A stretch of 64,000 nt of DNA, taken from Sphingomonas sp. Leaf21. Its GTDB lineage: Bacteria > Pseudomonadota > Alphaproteobacteria > Sphingomonadales > Sphingomonadaceae. The notes beneath the pieces are model-generated. The model had not been told where the DNA came from and made no database searches. It saw only the letters and a list, made by a program, of their open reading frames with translations. The stretch spans positions 1 through 64,000 of the forward strand of contig NZ_CAKASM010000016.1 of NCBI RefSeq assembly GCF_916858675.1. The letters run 5' to 3'. Within the stretch, counting starts at the first letter, position 1. Every line of letters begins with the position of its first letter. Of this stretch, positions 34,424 through 43,551 are shown piece after piece. Made by a program: the position numbers and the translations under genes.

Positions 34424-36736
34424 TCAGGCGGGCTGGCGGTCGAAGGAGGGCGGGCGGTCCTTCGGATCGCGGCCAAAGGCGGGATTGGGCTGCGCACCCA
34501 TGGTGAAGGAGAGGGTGCCGCCCTTCGACAGGGTGGCATGGTCGATCCAGCTCTTCGTCCAGGGACGACCGTTCCAGCGCACCGCCTGGATATAGGGCGT
34601 CGCCGGGCCATTGCCGCTGGCCTCGACGGTCAGCGTCCGGTTGCCACCGACCGTCACCTGCGCCCGCTCGAACAGCGGGCCGCCGAAGACATAGGCGCCG
34701 CTGACCGGGTCGACCGGATAGAAGCCGAGCGAGGAGAACAGGAACCATGCGCTCATCTGGCCGCAATCGTCATTGCCGATGATGCCGTCGGGTGCGTTCT
34801 TGTACATCTCGGTCAGCAGGCGGCGGACCATCCGCTGGGTTTTCCAAGGCGCGCCGACATAGGCATAGAGATAGGCCGCATGTTGGTCCGGCTCGTTCCC
34901 ATGCGCATATTGGCCGACCAGCCCCGAAATGTCGGGCGGTGCGTTCTTGGGAAGCGTCGACGGCGCGCTGAACAACTCGTCCAGCTTCGCCTCGAACTTT
35001 GCGTCGCCGCCCATGTGGCGGATCAGGCCATAGACGTCATGCTGGTTGAGGAAGGTCGCCTGCCAGCCATTGGCCTCGGTATAGTCGCGCCACCACGGCT
35101 TGGGCATGTGCCCGAGCTGGATCGGATCGTAATCCTTCCACCAGCTGCCGTCGTTGAAGCGCGGACGCGCGAAGCCGATCGAGGCATCGATGACGTTGCG
35201 CCAGTTGCCCGAACGCTTGAGCAGCCGGTCGGCCTCCGCGCTCTTCCCCACCTTGCGCGCGATGTGCGACGCGGCCCAATCGTCATAGGCATATTCCTGG
35301 GTCCGGCTGACGCTTTCGAACCAGATGTCGGCGGGGACATAGCCCTTGGCGTCGTACAGGTCGCGGCCCTTGCTGTTATCGAGGTCGGGCGCGGAAAAGT
35401 CGAAGCTGCGCCTGGCGATGCCGGGCCAGGCGGCGGCATAGTCGGCGGGAATGCCCTTCACCATCGCCTCGGCCATGATCGGCGTGCCGTGCCAGCCGAT
35501 CATCACGCCGGTTTCCTTGCCCTGGAGCGTCCAGACCGGCGGGCCGTACAGGCTCTGCCGGGTCTGACGGATCACGTCGTCGATCAGCTTCTTGGCCTGG
35601 GCGGGCTGCGTCAGGATCAGCCAGGGATGGAAGGCCCGGTAGGTATCCCAGGTGGAATAGGTGCTATAGGCGAACTGACCGGCGGGCAGGGTATGGACCT
35701 GTCCGTCCATGCCGACATAGCGCCCGTCCACATCCGAGAAGAGCGTCGGGGCGATCAGCGTGTGATAATTGGCGGAGGCCATGATGACCTGCTGGTCGGG
35801 GGTGCCCCCCTCGACCCGAACGCCGCCCAGCGCGCTTGCCCAGCGCCGCTGCGCCGTCTCCAGCACGCGGCCAAAGTCCCAGTGCGACGCCTCGGCGGCC
35901 AGATTGGCCTTCGCCCCAGCCACATCGACCGCCGAGATGCCGCAGCGGACGAGGAGGGGTGCATCGCCCAGTTCGTCGAAGAACAGCGCGGCCTTCAGGC
36001 GGTTGCCCTTTATCGCGTTGCCATTCGCCGGTGTGTCGTTGTCGCCGTAAAGCTGGATCCGGCTCGGCTTCTTCGACAATTGCATCGCGAAGAAGATCCG
36101 CCGCCCCTTGGCCCAGCGAAAGACGCGGCGCGTGCCGGTGATCGTGCCGTCGGGCTCGACGGTCATCTCGGCATCGGTAATCAGGGGTTTTTCGTCGGTC
36201 TTGTCGAGGACCAGATGCGACAGGTCGATCAGGACATGGCCCGGCCCCCTGGGAAAGGTATAGCGGTGCCAGCCGGTCCGCTCGGTCGCGGTCAGTTCGG
36301 CGAGAACGCCGGACTCCAGCTTCACCCGGTAATAGCCGGGCTGGGCCATCTCGTCCGAATAACGCTGGCGATAGCCCGCATCCGGGTCGGACAGCGGCCC
36401 CGGAACCAGCTTCAGCTTGCCGCGCGTCGGCACCACCAGCACGTCGAGCATGTCGCCGATGCCCGTGCCCGACAGATGCGTATGGCTGAACCCCATGATC
36501 GAGCCATCGCCATGATGATAGCCCGAACAGGTGTCCCAGCGCTCGACATCGGTATCGGGGCTCAACTGCACCATGCCGAAGGGCAGGACCGCACCGGGAT
36601 AGGTATGCCCGTCGCCGCCCGTGCCGACGAACAGATTCGGTCGGGTCGGCAGGGCGGGCAGGCTGGCCATCACGCCGCGAATGGGAAGCGCGGCGAGCGC
36701 CGTTCCGGCGAGGAGCGAGCGGCGGCTCAGGATCAT
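34424..36736 (-). CDS. GH92 alpha-mannosidase, exported
   Basis: The 770-residue protein has a twin-arginine-like signal (LSRRSLLAGTALAAL) and the GH92 hallmark start NLFVGTGGDGHTYPGAVLPF. It continues with MVQLSPDTD, SGYHHGDGSIMGFSHTHLSG, a mid-region VPADIWFESVSRTQEYAYDD and the late GNDDCGQMSAWFLFSSLGFY motif that carries the catalytic acid and base. GH92 enzymes are calcium-dependent exo-acting alpha-mannosidases that invert stereochemistry and trim alpha-1,2-, 1,3- or 1,6-linked mannose of N-glycans. The ATG has GGGAGA seven bases upstream and overlaps the GH125 stop. Specificity among linkages cannot be set from sequence alone. Confidence 0.95.
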   Translation of the reverse strand: MILSRRSLLAGTALAALPIRGVMASLPALPTRPNLFVGTGGDGHTYPGAVLPFGMVQLSPDTDVERWDTCSGYHHGDGSIMGFSHTHLSGTGIGDMLDVLVVPTRGKLKLVPGPLSDPDAGYRQRYSDEMAQPGYYRVKLESGVLAELTATERTGWHRYTFPRGPGHVLIDLSHLVLDKTDEKPLITDAEMTVEPDGTITGTRRVFRWAKGRRIFFAMQLSKKPSRIQLYGDNDTPANGNAIKGNRLKAALFFDELGDAPLLVRCGISAVDVAGAKANLAAEASHWDFGRVLETAQRRWASALGGVRVEGGTPDQQVIMASANYHTLIAPTLFSDVDGRYVGMDGQVHTLPAGQFAYSTYSTWDTYRAFHPWLILTQPAQAKKLIDDVIRQTRQSLYGPPVWTLQGKETGVMIGWHGTPIMAEAMVKGIPADYAAAWPGIARRSFDFSAPDLDNSKGRDLYDAKGYVPADIWFESVSRTQEYAYDDWAASHIARKVGKSAEADRLLKRSGNWRNVIDASIGFARPRFNDGSWWKDYDPIQLGHMPKPWWRDYTEANGWQATFLNQHDVYGLIRHMGGDAKFEAKLDELFSAPSTLPKNAPPDISGLVGQYAHGNEPDQHAAYLYAYVGAPWKTQRMVRRLLTEMYKNAPDGIIGNDDCGQMSAWFLFSSLGFYPVDPVSGAYVFGGPLFERAQVTVGGNRTLTVEASGNGPATPYIQAVRWNGRPWTKSWIDHATLSKGGTLSFTMGAQPNPAFGRDPKDRPPSFDRQPA

Positions 36737-38157
36737 GCAAACGTCTCCCGCAGGACTTCCGGCCGGGTGGCCGCGACATGGACGACCAGCTCGCCGAACA
36801 GGCCGTTGGCCCAGGCGAACCAGTCGCGTGTGAACTTGGTGGGATCGTCGATATCGACCCCTTCGTGAATGAAGCCGGTATCGCCGTGCGAGCGACGGAT
36901 CATCGCCAGACTGTCGCGCAGCAGGGGGGGATCGGTGGAGGTCAGCGCGCGGGTGATGACCGACATCGGCCAGACCTGTCCCGGGCCGGTATGCGGGCCG
37001 CCGATGCCGCTGATCGCCTTGCCCTCGAAATACCAGGGGTTGTTGCGGCTCCAGCAGGCCGCGACGGTACTCCGCCAGAGCGGATCGGCCGGATCGACGC
37101 AGCCCAGATAGGCGAGGCCGGAGAGCGAGGGGACGTTGGCGTCGTCCATGAAGACGGCATTGCCATAACCGTCGACCTCATAGGCCCAGACCCGTTCTCC
37201 ATTCGGCAGCGTCATGGTGCCGAACTGCTTGAGCGCGGCCTCCACCTCGGCGGCCAGCATGGTCGCGTCCTGCGCGAGCGCGGCGTCCCCGACCGCGTTC
37301 GACAGCGCGGCGAGTTCGCGAAGCGTCGTCATCGCGAACAGGTTGGCGGGCACGAACTGCTCGTAGAGGCAGGCGTCGTCGGAGGGGCGGAAGCCCGAAT
37401 GGATCATGCCGTTCGGCCGCGTCGGCAGGCCGGTGCCGCGATAGAGCGTCTCGGTCGGCTCGGGCGCGGAGCGGCGGAAGCGATAGGGGCCGATGCCGTC
37501 CTTGCGCTGCTGTTCGCGGAAGGTCTTCACGATCAGCGCGGCGGACGCCTTCCACTCGGCGTCGAACGGGGTGGTGTCGCCCGTCTCGCGCCAATAGCCA
37601 TAGGCCAGGCGGATCGCGTAGCAGAGCGAGTCGATCTCCCATTTCCGCTCGGCGACGCCGGGCTTCATCTCGGTATCGTCTTTCAGCGCCCAGCCGAGAT
37701 TGGTCTTGGCCTGGGGATCCTGCATGAAGGCATTGGCGTAGGGGTCGATCAGGATCGATCGCGCCTGCCGCCCGATCAGCCCGCGGAACAGCCGTCCCAG
37801 CGCCGGGTCCTTCTTCACCAGATGCAGATAGGGCCGCAGCTGCGCCGCCGAATCCCGCAGCCAGAGGCAGGGAATGTCACCCGTGATGACGAAGGCATCG
37901 GGCTTTCCGTCCACTGCGCCTAGCGACAGCACCGTGGTGTCGAGCGTGTTGGGATAGCAGTTGGTGAACATCCAGCGCAGTTCGGGATCGGCGATCAGCT
38001 TCGAGACGCGGGTGATCTCCACCTCGACCGCCTTCGATACGAAACGACGCTCGGCGACGGGCGGCCGCTTGCTGACGAAGCCCGGCGTAGCGGCGAAGGC
38101 GGGCGTGGCGGCCAGCGCCGCGCCCCCGACGATCAGTTGACGGCGGTTGGGTGTCAC
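36733..38157 (-). CDS. GH125 exo-alpha-1,6-mannosidase, exported
   Basis: The 474-residue protein has a twin-arginine-like signal (PNRRQLIVGGAALAATPAFA) and the GH125 (DUF1237) pattern: ITGDIPCLWLRDSAAQLRPY, the RKWEIDSLCYAIRLAY segment, FRPSDDACLYEQFVPANLFA, ANVPSLSGLAYLG and a C-terminal HGDTGFIHEGVDIDDPTKFT. Known members are metal-independent inverting exo-alpha-1,6-mannosidases acting on the N-glycan core. The GTG start at 38157 overlaps the GH3 stop as GTGA, and a further upstream frame is judged non-coding. Together with GH92 it would strip the mannose arms down to the beta-mannosyl chitobiose core. Confidence 0.95.
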   Translation of the reverse strand: MTPNRRQLIVGGAALAATPAFAATPGFVSKRPPVAERRFVSKAVEVEITRVSKLIADPELRWMFTNCYPNTLDTTVLSLGAVDGKPDAFVITGDIPCLWLRDSAAQLRPYLHLVKKDPALGRLFRGLIGRQARSILIDPYANAFMQDPQAKTNLGWALKDDTEMKPGVAERKWEIDSLCYAIRLAYGYWRETGDTTPFDAEWKASAALIVKTFREQQRKDGIGPYRFRRSAPEPTETLYRGTGLPTRPNGMIHSGFRPSDDACLYEQFVPANLFAMTTLRELAALSNAVGDAALAQDATMLAAEVEAALKQFGTMTLPNGERVWAYEVDGYGNAVFMDDANVPSLSGLAYLGCVDPADPLWRSTVAACWSRNNPWYFEGKAISGIGGPHTGPGQVWPMSVITRALTSTDPPLLRDSLAMIRRSHGDTGFIHEGVDIDDPTKFTRDWFAWANGLFGELVVHVAATRPEVLRETFA

Positions 38158-40676
38158 TTGGGCAGGTCCTGCGCGTTGCCGGTCACAGTGAACTGCGTCC
38201 ACTGGCCGGCACCATCGCCCGGCTGGCCGCCGCCGATATAGAGTTTGTAGGTGCCCGGCAGGATGCGGCGAGTGCCGTCGCGCCACACCTGGCTCATCAG
38301 GCGCGGATCGATGGTGAAGCGCGCCGTCCCCGTCTGGCCGGGCTTCAGCGCGACACGGGTGAAGCCGACCAGCTCGCGTTGCAGAACGGGATCGGTCAGG
38401 ATCGGCTTCTCGTCGGTGGCGGGCGGGACGAGATAGGCCTGCGCCACCTCCTCGCCGCTGCGCTGGCCGATGTTGCGAAGCTGAACCGCGACGTCGACCG
38501 GCTGCCCCGCGGCGACGCTGGCGGTCACGGTCGGCTGGCCATAATCGAATTTGGTGTAGCTGAGGCCGTGGCCGAAGCCCCAGGCGGGCTTGCCGGTGAA
38601 GTAGCGATAGGTCCGCTCCTTCATCCCGTAATCGGCAAAGGCGGGCAGATCGGCGGTCGATTGATAGATGGTGACGGGCAGGCGTCCCGACGGGTTGACG
38701 TCACCGGCCAGGATCTCGGCCAGCGCGGTGCCGCCCTCGGCACCGGGATAGAAGGCCGCCAGCGTCGCGGCGGGCTTGATCTCGCCCAGCGACACCGCCG
38801 ATCCCGATACCACGACCGCGACCACCGGCTTGCCGGTCGCCTGCAGCGCGGCGAGCAGCTTGCGCTGCATCTCGGGCAGTACGATGTCGGTGCGGTCGCC
38901 GCCCGCGAAGCCGGGGACCGAGACGCCCAGCGCCTCGCCCTCCAGATCGGGCGACAGGCCGACCACCGCGACCAGCACATCGGCATCGCCCGCCACCTTC
39001 AACGCCTCGGCCTGGAGCGCTTCGGCGGGGGGCAGCCATTGCAGGCGGAAGCCTTCGTCGCCGCCCTTGTGATCGATCTCGACGCGGATACGGCGCGGCG
39101 CGCTGCCGTCGATCGTGGTTTCCAGCTTCTTGCCGCCGATCACGTCGTCGATGACGAGCTGGTCGTCGACATACAGCTTGACCGCGTCATGCGCCGGGCA
39201 AGCGTGCCAGCAGGCGGGACCGTCGAGCCGCAGGCGATATTCGCCCGGGCCCGGCGGGGTCAGCGTGCCGGTCCAGCGACGCTGGAAGGGCGCGACCTTG
39301 GTGTAGTTGAAGTCGATCCGGCGGTCCTGCCCGGCGACCGACCACTGGCCGTTCGAGCCCATCGTCTCGACGGTCAGGCCGGTCTTGCCGTTGCTCGACA
39401 GCGCGGTTTCGGGAACCCCCACGAACGCGCCCTCGGCCAGCACCGACCCCTGCGCATAGCGGATATCACGCCCGAACTTGGCGCGGATACCCTCCAGCGG
39501 CGTGACCGGGTTGATCGCCGTGCCGTGGTAATTGCCCTCCAGTACGCCGAGATCGTCGGCATTGGCACCGAACACCGCGATCTTCTTGCCCTTGAGCGGC
39601 AACAGGTCGCCCGGATTGTCGAGCAGGATGATGCCCTTGCGCGCCGTCTCCAGCGCCAGCGCGCGGTTGGCGGGCGTGCCGAGCTGGTCGGGCTTGATCC
39701 GGTTCCAGGGACTGTCGACGGTCAGCATCCGCCGTGCCGCCAACGCGCGGGCGAGCGCGGTGTCGATCTCACCCTCGGTCACCAGCCCACGCTTCACGCC
39801 CTCGGGCAGCGAGAGATAGGCCTTGCCGCAATTCAGATCGGTGCCCGCCCGCAGCGCCGCCGCCGCCGCTGCGGGCGCGTCGGGCTGGGCGTGGTGGAAC
39901 ATCCAGATATTGCCGACCGCATCGCAGTCCGACACGACCAGCCCCCTGAACCCCCAGTCGGTACGCAGCCGCTGGGTCAGCAGCATCGGGCTGGCGCAGA
40001 CCGGCGTGCCATGGATCGCATTGTACGCGCACATCAGCGACAGCGCCTTGCCCTCGGTCACGGTCGCGCGGAAGGCGGGGAGGTAGGTCGCCTCCAGATC
40101 GCGCGGGGACACCATCACGTCGAAGCTGTCGCGGCCGCCCTCGGGCCCCGAATGGACCGCCATGTGCTTGACCGTGGCGATGACCTTGGGGTGCTTGAGG
40201 TCGGGGCCCTGGAGGCCGCGCACGAAGGCGATGCCGATGCGGCTGGTGAGGAACGGATCCTCGCCATAGGTCTCCTGGCCCCGGCCCCAGCGCGGATCGC
40301 GGAAGATATTGATGTTGGGCGACCAGATGGTCAGGCCCTGATACAGCCCGCGATCGGCGTTCAGCGGCTGGCTGTTGAACTTCGCGCGAGCCTCGACCGC
40401 GACGACATCGCCGACCTTCTGGATCAGCGCGGTGTCCCAGGTCGCGGCCATGCCCATCGCCTGCGGAAAGACGGTCGACGGCCCGTTGCGCGCGATGCCG
40501 TGCAGCCCTTCGCTCCACCAGTCATAGGCGGGCAGGTCGAGCGCGGGCTCGGCGGGGGCTTCGTTGACGAGCTGCGCGGCCTTCTGCTCGACGGTCAGCT
40601 TCCGGGCGGCTTCGGGAAGGGCGGGGGCGGGAGCGGCGGCCTGACCGGCGGCGGCGAGGAGGAGGAAGGGGATCAC
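38154..40676 (-). CDS. GH3 glycosidase with inserted PA14 domain, exported
   Basis: The 840-residue protein has a short signal peptide (MIPFLLLAAAGQAAA) and a GH3 TIM barrel with the nucleophile Asp250 in VVSDCDAVG and the KHMAVHSGPEGGRDSF sugar-binding histidine. Its second GH3 domain is interrupted by a PA14 domain near residues 430-530 (GPGEYRLRLDGPACWHAC). A fibronectin-like C-terminus follows. The SDCDA nucleophile motif and PA14 occur in beta-xylosidase-like and beta-glucosidase GH3 enzymes. In this operon, removal of the beta-1,2-xylose of plant N-glycans is the most economical role, but beta-glucosidase activity is equally possible by family. It sits between GH2 and GH125, with GTGA overlaps on both sides. 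Confidence 0.92.
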   Translation of the reverse strand: MIPFLLLAAAGQAAAPAPALPEAARKLTVEQKAAQLVNEAPAEPALDLPAYDWWSEGLHGIARNGPSTVFPQAMGMAATWDTALIQKVGDVVAVEARAKFNSQPLNADRGLYQGLTIWSPNINIFRDPRWGRGQETYGEDPFLTSRIGIAFVRGLQGPDLKHPKVIATVKHMAVHSGPEGGRDSFDVMVSPRDLEATYLPAFRATVTEGKALSLMCAYNAIHGTPVCASPMLLTQRLRTDWGFRGLVVSDCDAVGNIWMFHHAQPDAPAAAAAALRAGTDLNCGKAYLSLPEGVKRGLVTEGEIDTALARALAARRMLTVDSPWNRIKPDQLGTPANRALALETARKGIILLDNPGDLLPLKGKKIAVFGANADDLGVLEGNYHGTAINPVTPLEGIRAKFGRDIRYAQGSVLAEGAFVGVPETALSSNGKTGLTVETMGSNGQWSVAGQDRRIDFNYTKVAPFQRRWTGTLTPPGPGEYRLRLDGPACWHACPAHDAVKLYVDDQLVIDDVIGGKKLETTIDGSAPRRIRVEIDHKGGDEGFRLQWLPPAEALQAEALKVAGDADVLVAVVGLSPDLEGEALGVSVPGFAGGDRTDIVLPEMQRKLLAALQATGKPVVAVVVSGSAVSLGEIKPAATLAAFYPGAEGGTALAEILAGDVNPSGRLPVTIYQSTADLPAFADYGMKERTYRYFTGKPAWGFGHGLSYTKFDYGQPTVTASVAAGQPVDVAVQLRNIGQRSGEEVAQAYLVPPATDEKPILTDPVLQRELVGFTRVALKPGQTGTARFTIDPRLMSQVWRDGTRRILPGTYKLYIGGGQPGDGAGQWTQFTVTGNAQDLPK

Positions 40677-43258
40677 TGGGCGTCCTTCGGACCGAGGGTG
40701 TAGATTTTCAGCTCGCGCGCCAGGGTGGCGGCGTCCGCGTCGCTCTGGATGGTGAGCGTGATGCTCTCGCCTGGCAACAGGTCGAAGCCGTCGTCCGACG
40801 GCTCGGCGGGGGTGGTGCCGAAATTGACCTGCACCTGCCGCGCGAGATTGCGCGCGGTCAGGGTCAACCGCTTGTCCGCCCACCGCGCGGTGATGCCCGG
40901 CGCGGGGTAGGCCATGTCGCGCGGCACCTTTCGCTCGACGATCTGGCGGGCGACCACCGTGTCGCCGTCGAACAGTTCGGCGACGGCGTAGCTGCCTTCG
41001 GGGGCGGCACCCGTGAAGAGCGTCGCGTCGGGGATCATCGCCACGTCGCTCGCCGATGCGGCGGCCATGGTCACGCTGCCCGATTGCGAGCCGAGCTTGC
41101 GCCCGTCCATGCCATAGCCGGTGACGCGCCAGCCCAGCGGCTTCGGCGTCGTCGCATCGGAAACCAGCGCGACGCGGGTCGCGCCGGGCTTGGTTTCGGT
41201 GACGATCGTCTGGGGCGCGAAGAAGCGGCGGACCTCGTGCTGGAGCATCTTGTCATGCCCGGTCCAGTCGATGCTCGACCAGCTGATCGCGGGCCAGCTA
41301 TCGTTGAGCTGCCAGTAGAGCGAACCGAGCGTCACCGGGCGGCAGGCGCGATGATGGCGCGCGGCAAGGCCGATGGCGCGTGCCTGCATCGCCTGGCTCA
41401 GATAGACCAGATCGGCGAAGTCGCGCGGGTCGCGCATATTCTGCTTCAGGTAGAAGGTGATGCGCTCATTGCCCTCTCCGCTGAGGAACTTCTGGTGCGC
41501 CTTCATCACCGGGCTGTCGATCCGGAAGTCGGCCGGATCGGCAAAGGTCGCGATGGTCGACAGGTCGGGGAATGCCTGGAAGCCGTATTCGGACATGAAG
41601 CGCGGGCAGCTATCGGTATAGCGCTCGACCGGCTTTGACCCCGACCAGACGTCCCAGAAATGGCGGTCGCCATCCTTGTCGGTGTCGGTCGGCCCTTCAT
41701 AATCGGTCGAGGGCGAGCCCGGCCAATAGGGGATGCCGGGCGCGTTCCTCACCACCGCCTCGCGCAGGACGCGGTCGAACAGCACGGCCATGCCGGTGCC
41801 GATCCGCTCTTGCTCGTCGGGTCCGACCGCCTTCTTGAACGCCTTGCGATCCGACCAGTTCTCCCAGCCCGACAGCACCTCGTTATTCCCCGCCCAGATG
41901 ACGAGCGAGGGGTGCGACTGAAGCCGGGCGACCTGTTCCTCGGCCTCGATGCGGACATTCTCGCGGAACCTGGCGTCGGGGGGCGTGACCGAGCCGCCGA
42001 ACATGAAGTCCTGCCAGACCATCAGGCCCAGCTCGTCGGCGGCGTCGTAGAAGCTGTGTTCGGGATAATAGCCGCCGCCCCAGACGCGGACGATGTTCAT
42101 ATTCGCCGCCGCCGCCTTCTCCAGCAACGTGCGCTCGGTGGCGGCGGTGACGCGCGCCGGGAAGGCGTCGAAGGGGATGATGTTGGTCCCCTTGGCGAAG
42201 ATCACGTTGCCGTTGATCTTCAGCCCGAAGCTGCCGTCCTTCCGGAACAGCTCGACGGTGCGCAGGCCGGTCCGCTTCTCCACCGTATCGGTGCCCGCCA
42301 GCGACGCGTTGACCGTGTAGAGCGGATGCGCGCCGAAGCCGATCGGCTGCCAGCGCTGCGGCCTGGCGATCGAAACGGGGACGACCACGTCGTTCTCGCC
42401 CGCCTGCAGGCCGATGTCGCGGCGGACGCGGATGCGGCGGCCATCGGGGCCGGTGACGGTCACGTCCATCCGCGCCGTCTGGGCACGATCGGCGACGACC
42501 GAGGCGCGAGCCAGGATGCGCGCCTCGGCATCGGTCAGCGCCTCCTGCTCGATACGCAGATTGTCGATCCGCGCGGCATCCCATGCCTCCAGCCGGGCCG
42601 GACGCCAGATGCCGATATCGACGATGCGCGGCGCCCAGTCCCAGCCATATTGGTATTTGGGCTTGCGGATATAGGGCGAGGTCTGGACGCCCTTGGGCTC
42701 GTCGCCATAGGGCGAGTCATATTCGCCGGGCAGCGGGTGCTTCTCGGCCAGCACCATCGGCTGGAGCGTCCTGATCGGCGAGGCGAAGGTGACCACCACC
42801 TCGTTCGCGCCTTCCTTCAGCAGCGGCTTGGCGTCGGCACGCCAACGTCGGTGCGCATTGTCGGCGGACAGCAGCGGCTGGCCGTTCACGCTGACGGTCG
42901 CGAAGGTGTCCAGCCCCTCGAACACCAGGTCCAGATGATCGCGGCGCAGCATCTCGGGCGTGACGTTCAGCGCGGTGCGATACTGCCAGCCGGTCAGGCC
43001 CGCCCATTGGATCGGCGCCTCGTTGGCGCCCTTATAGGGGTCGGGGACAATCTTCGCGGCGATCAGGTCCTGCTGCACGCTGCCCGGCACGGTCGCGGCC
43101 ATCCAGTCCGCCGCCTGGCGGTGCGCCCGCGCGGCGGCGGCATCCCTGGGATCGATCCGAACCTGCCAGCGGTCGAGCGTCGCCACCGTCTTGGGCGCGG
43201 CGAGAGCGGGGAAGGGAAGTGCGAGCGCGGCCAGGATCAGGCCGAGACGATGTTTCAA
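40673..43258 (-). CDS. GH2 beta-mannosidase, exported, first gene of glycosidase operon
   Basis: The 861-residue protein has a Sec-type signal (HRLGLILAALALPFPALAAP), an N-terminal sugar-binding domain, an Ig-like domain and a TIM barrel with acid/base Glu460 (WAGNNEVLSG) and nucleophile Glu557 (MSEYGFQAF). WAGNNE and SEYGFQ are the beta-mannosidase forms of the GH2 motifs, and the PKYQYGWDWAPR segment of MANBA-type enzymes is present. It would cut the beta-mannosyl-GlcNAc core of N-glycans after the alpha-mannose is gone. The TTG start is set by GGGGA seven bases upstream, which fits the signal peptide. The promoter region carries the GGTAT-rich operator candidate at 43455. Confidence 0.92.
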   Translation of the reverse strand: MKHRLGLILAALALPFPALAAPKTVATLDRWQVRIDPRDAAAARAHRQAADWMAATVPGSVQQDLIAAKIVPDPYKGANEAPIQWAGLTGWQYRTALNVTPEMLRRDHLDLVFEGLDTFATVSVNGQPLLSADNAHRRWRADAKPLLKEGANEVVVTFASPIRTLQPMVLAEKHPLPGEYDSPYGDEPKGVQTSPYIRKPKYQYGWDWAPRIVDIGIWRPARLEAWDAARIDNLRIEQEALTDAEARILARASVVADRAQTARMDVTVTGPDGRRIRVRRDIGLQAGENDVVVPVSIARPQRWQPIGFGAHPLYTVNASLAGTDTVEKRTGLRTVELFRKDGSFGLKINGNVIFAKGTNIIPFDAFPARVTAATERTLLEKAAAANMNIVRVWGGGYYPEHSFYDAADELGLMVWQDFMFGGSVTPPDARFRENVRIEAEEQVARLQSHPSLVIWAGNNEVLSGWENWSDRKAFKKAVGPDEQERIGTGMAVLFDRVLREAVVRNAPGIPYWPGSPSTDYEGPTDTDKDGDRHFWDVWSGSKPVERYTDSCPRFMSEYGFQAFPDLSTIATFADPADFRIDSPVMKAHQKFLSGEGNERITFYLKQNMRDPRDFADLVYLSQAMQARAIGLAARHHRACRPVTLGSLYWQLNDSWPAISWSSIDWTGHDKMLQHEVRRFFAPQTIVTETKPGATRVALVSDATTPKPLGWRVTGYGMDGRKLGSQSGSVTMAAASASDVAMIPDATLFTGAAPEGSYAVAELFDGDTVVARQIVERKVPRDMAYPAPGITARWADKRLTLTARNLARQVQVNFGTTPAEPSDDGFDLLPGESITLTIQSDADAATLARELKIYTLGPKDAQ

Positions 43259-43551
43259 GACGATTTCCCCGAAGGCTGACGGCTTCGCAGGCGCTGGTGG
43301 GACGCGGCGAGAACCTTGGACGACGCACGCCGGTTCGATCCGGCGACGGGAGCGGGGCGCGTCGAGCCGATGGGTAAATTCCCCCACGAAGTCAGGCTCT
43401 TCCTCGCCACCCGCATCCCCTTAACAGCACCGGCTTATAAAACGCCGGTATTCTCATGGTATGTTTTGGTATCATGACAAGGCGGGCCGGGGGCGTCCAC
43501 CCTTTTATCGGGATCGGGCAACGCCTCGGCCGATGCAACCGATTGGCGACC
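43259..43551. other. Upstream region of the glycosidase operon
   Basis: No open frame is supported here. The stretch holds the probable promoter. ACCGGC and GCCGGT arms (43429-43434 and 43444-43449) flank TTATAAAAC, followed by the GGTAT operator candidate at 43455-43476. Further out, a lone CAACCGATTG lies at 43536-43545. Confidence 0.55.
43455..43476. promoter_or_regulatory. Candidate GlcNAc-regulator (NagR) operator before glycosidase operon
   Basis: The site has two GGTAT half-sites in direct orientation, ten bases apart (43458 and 43468), between CATG ends. The right part, TGGTATCAT (43467-43475), is the exact complement of ATGATACCA found at 51801-51809 in the divergent TBDR/cutC promoter region. 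It lies about 200 bp upstream of the GH2 TTG start. This fits a shared GntR-type regulator, but I have no measured binding site to compare with. Confidence 0.45.

Noticed and set aside
38158-38286. Upstream extension of the GH125 frame
   Set aside because: The GTG at 38157 forms a GTGA overlap with the GH3 stop and starts the signal peptide. Upstream residues are antisense-like and fall within the GH3 gene.
43536-43545. CAACCGATTG as a LacI operator
   Set aside because: It fits the CAAnCGnTTG core but lacks the GCAA..TTGC flanks. It lies at the end of another gene about 280 bp from the glycosidase operon start, so chance is as likely.
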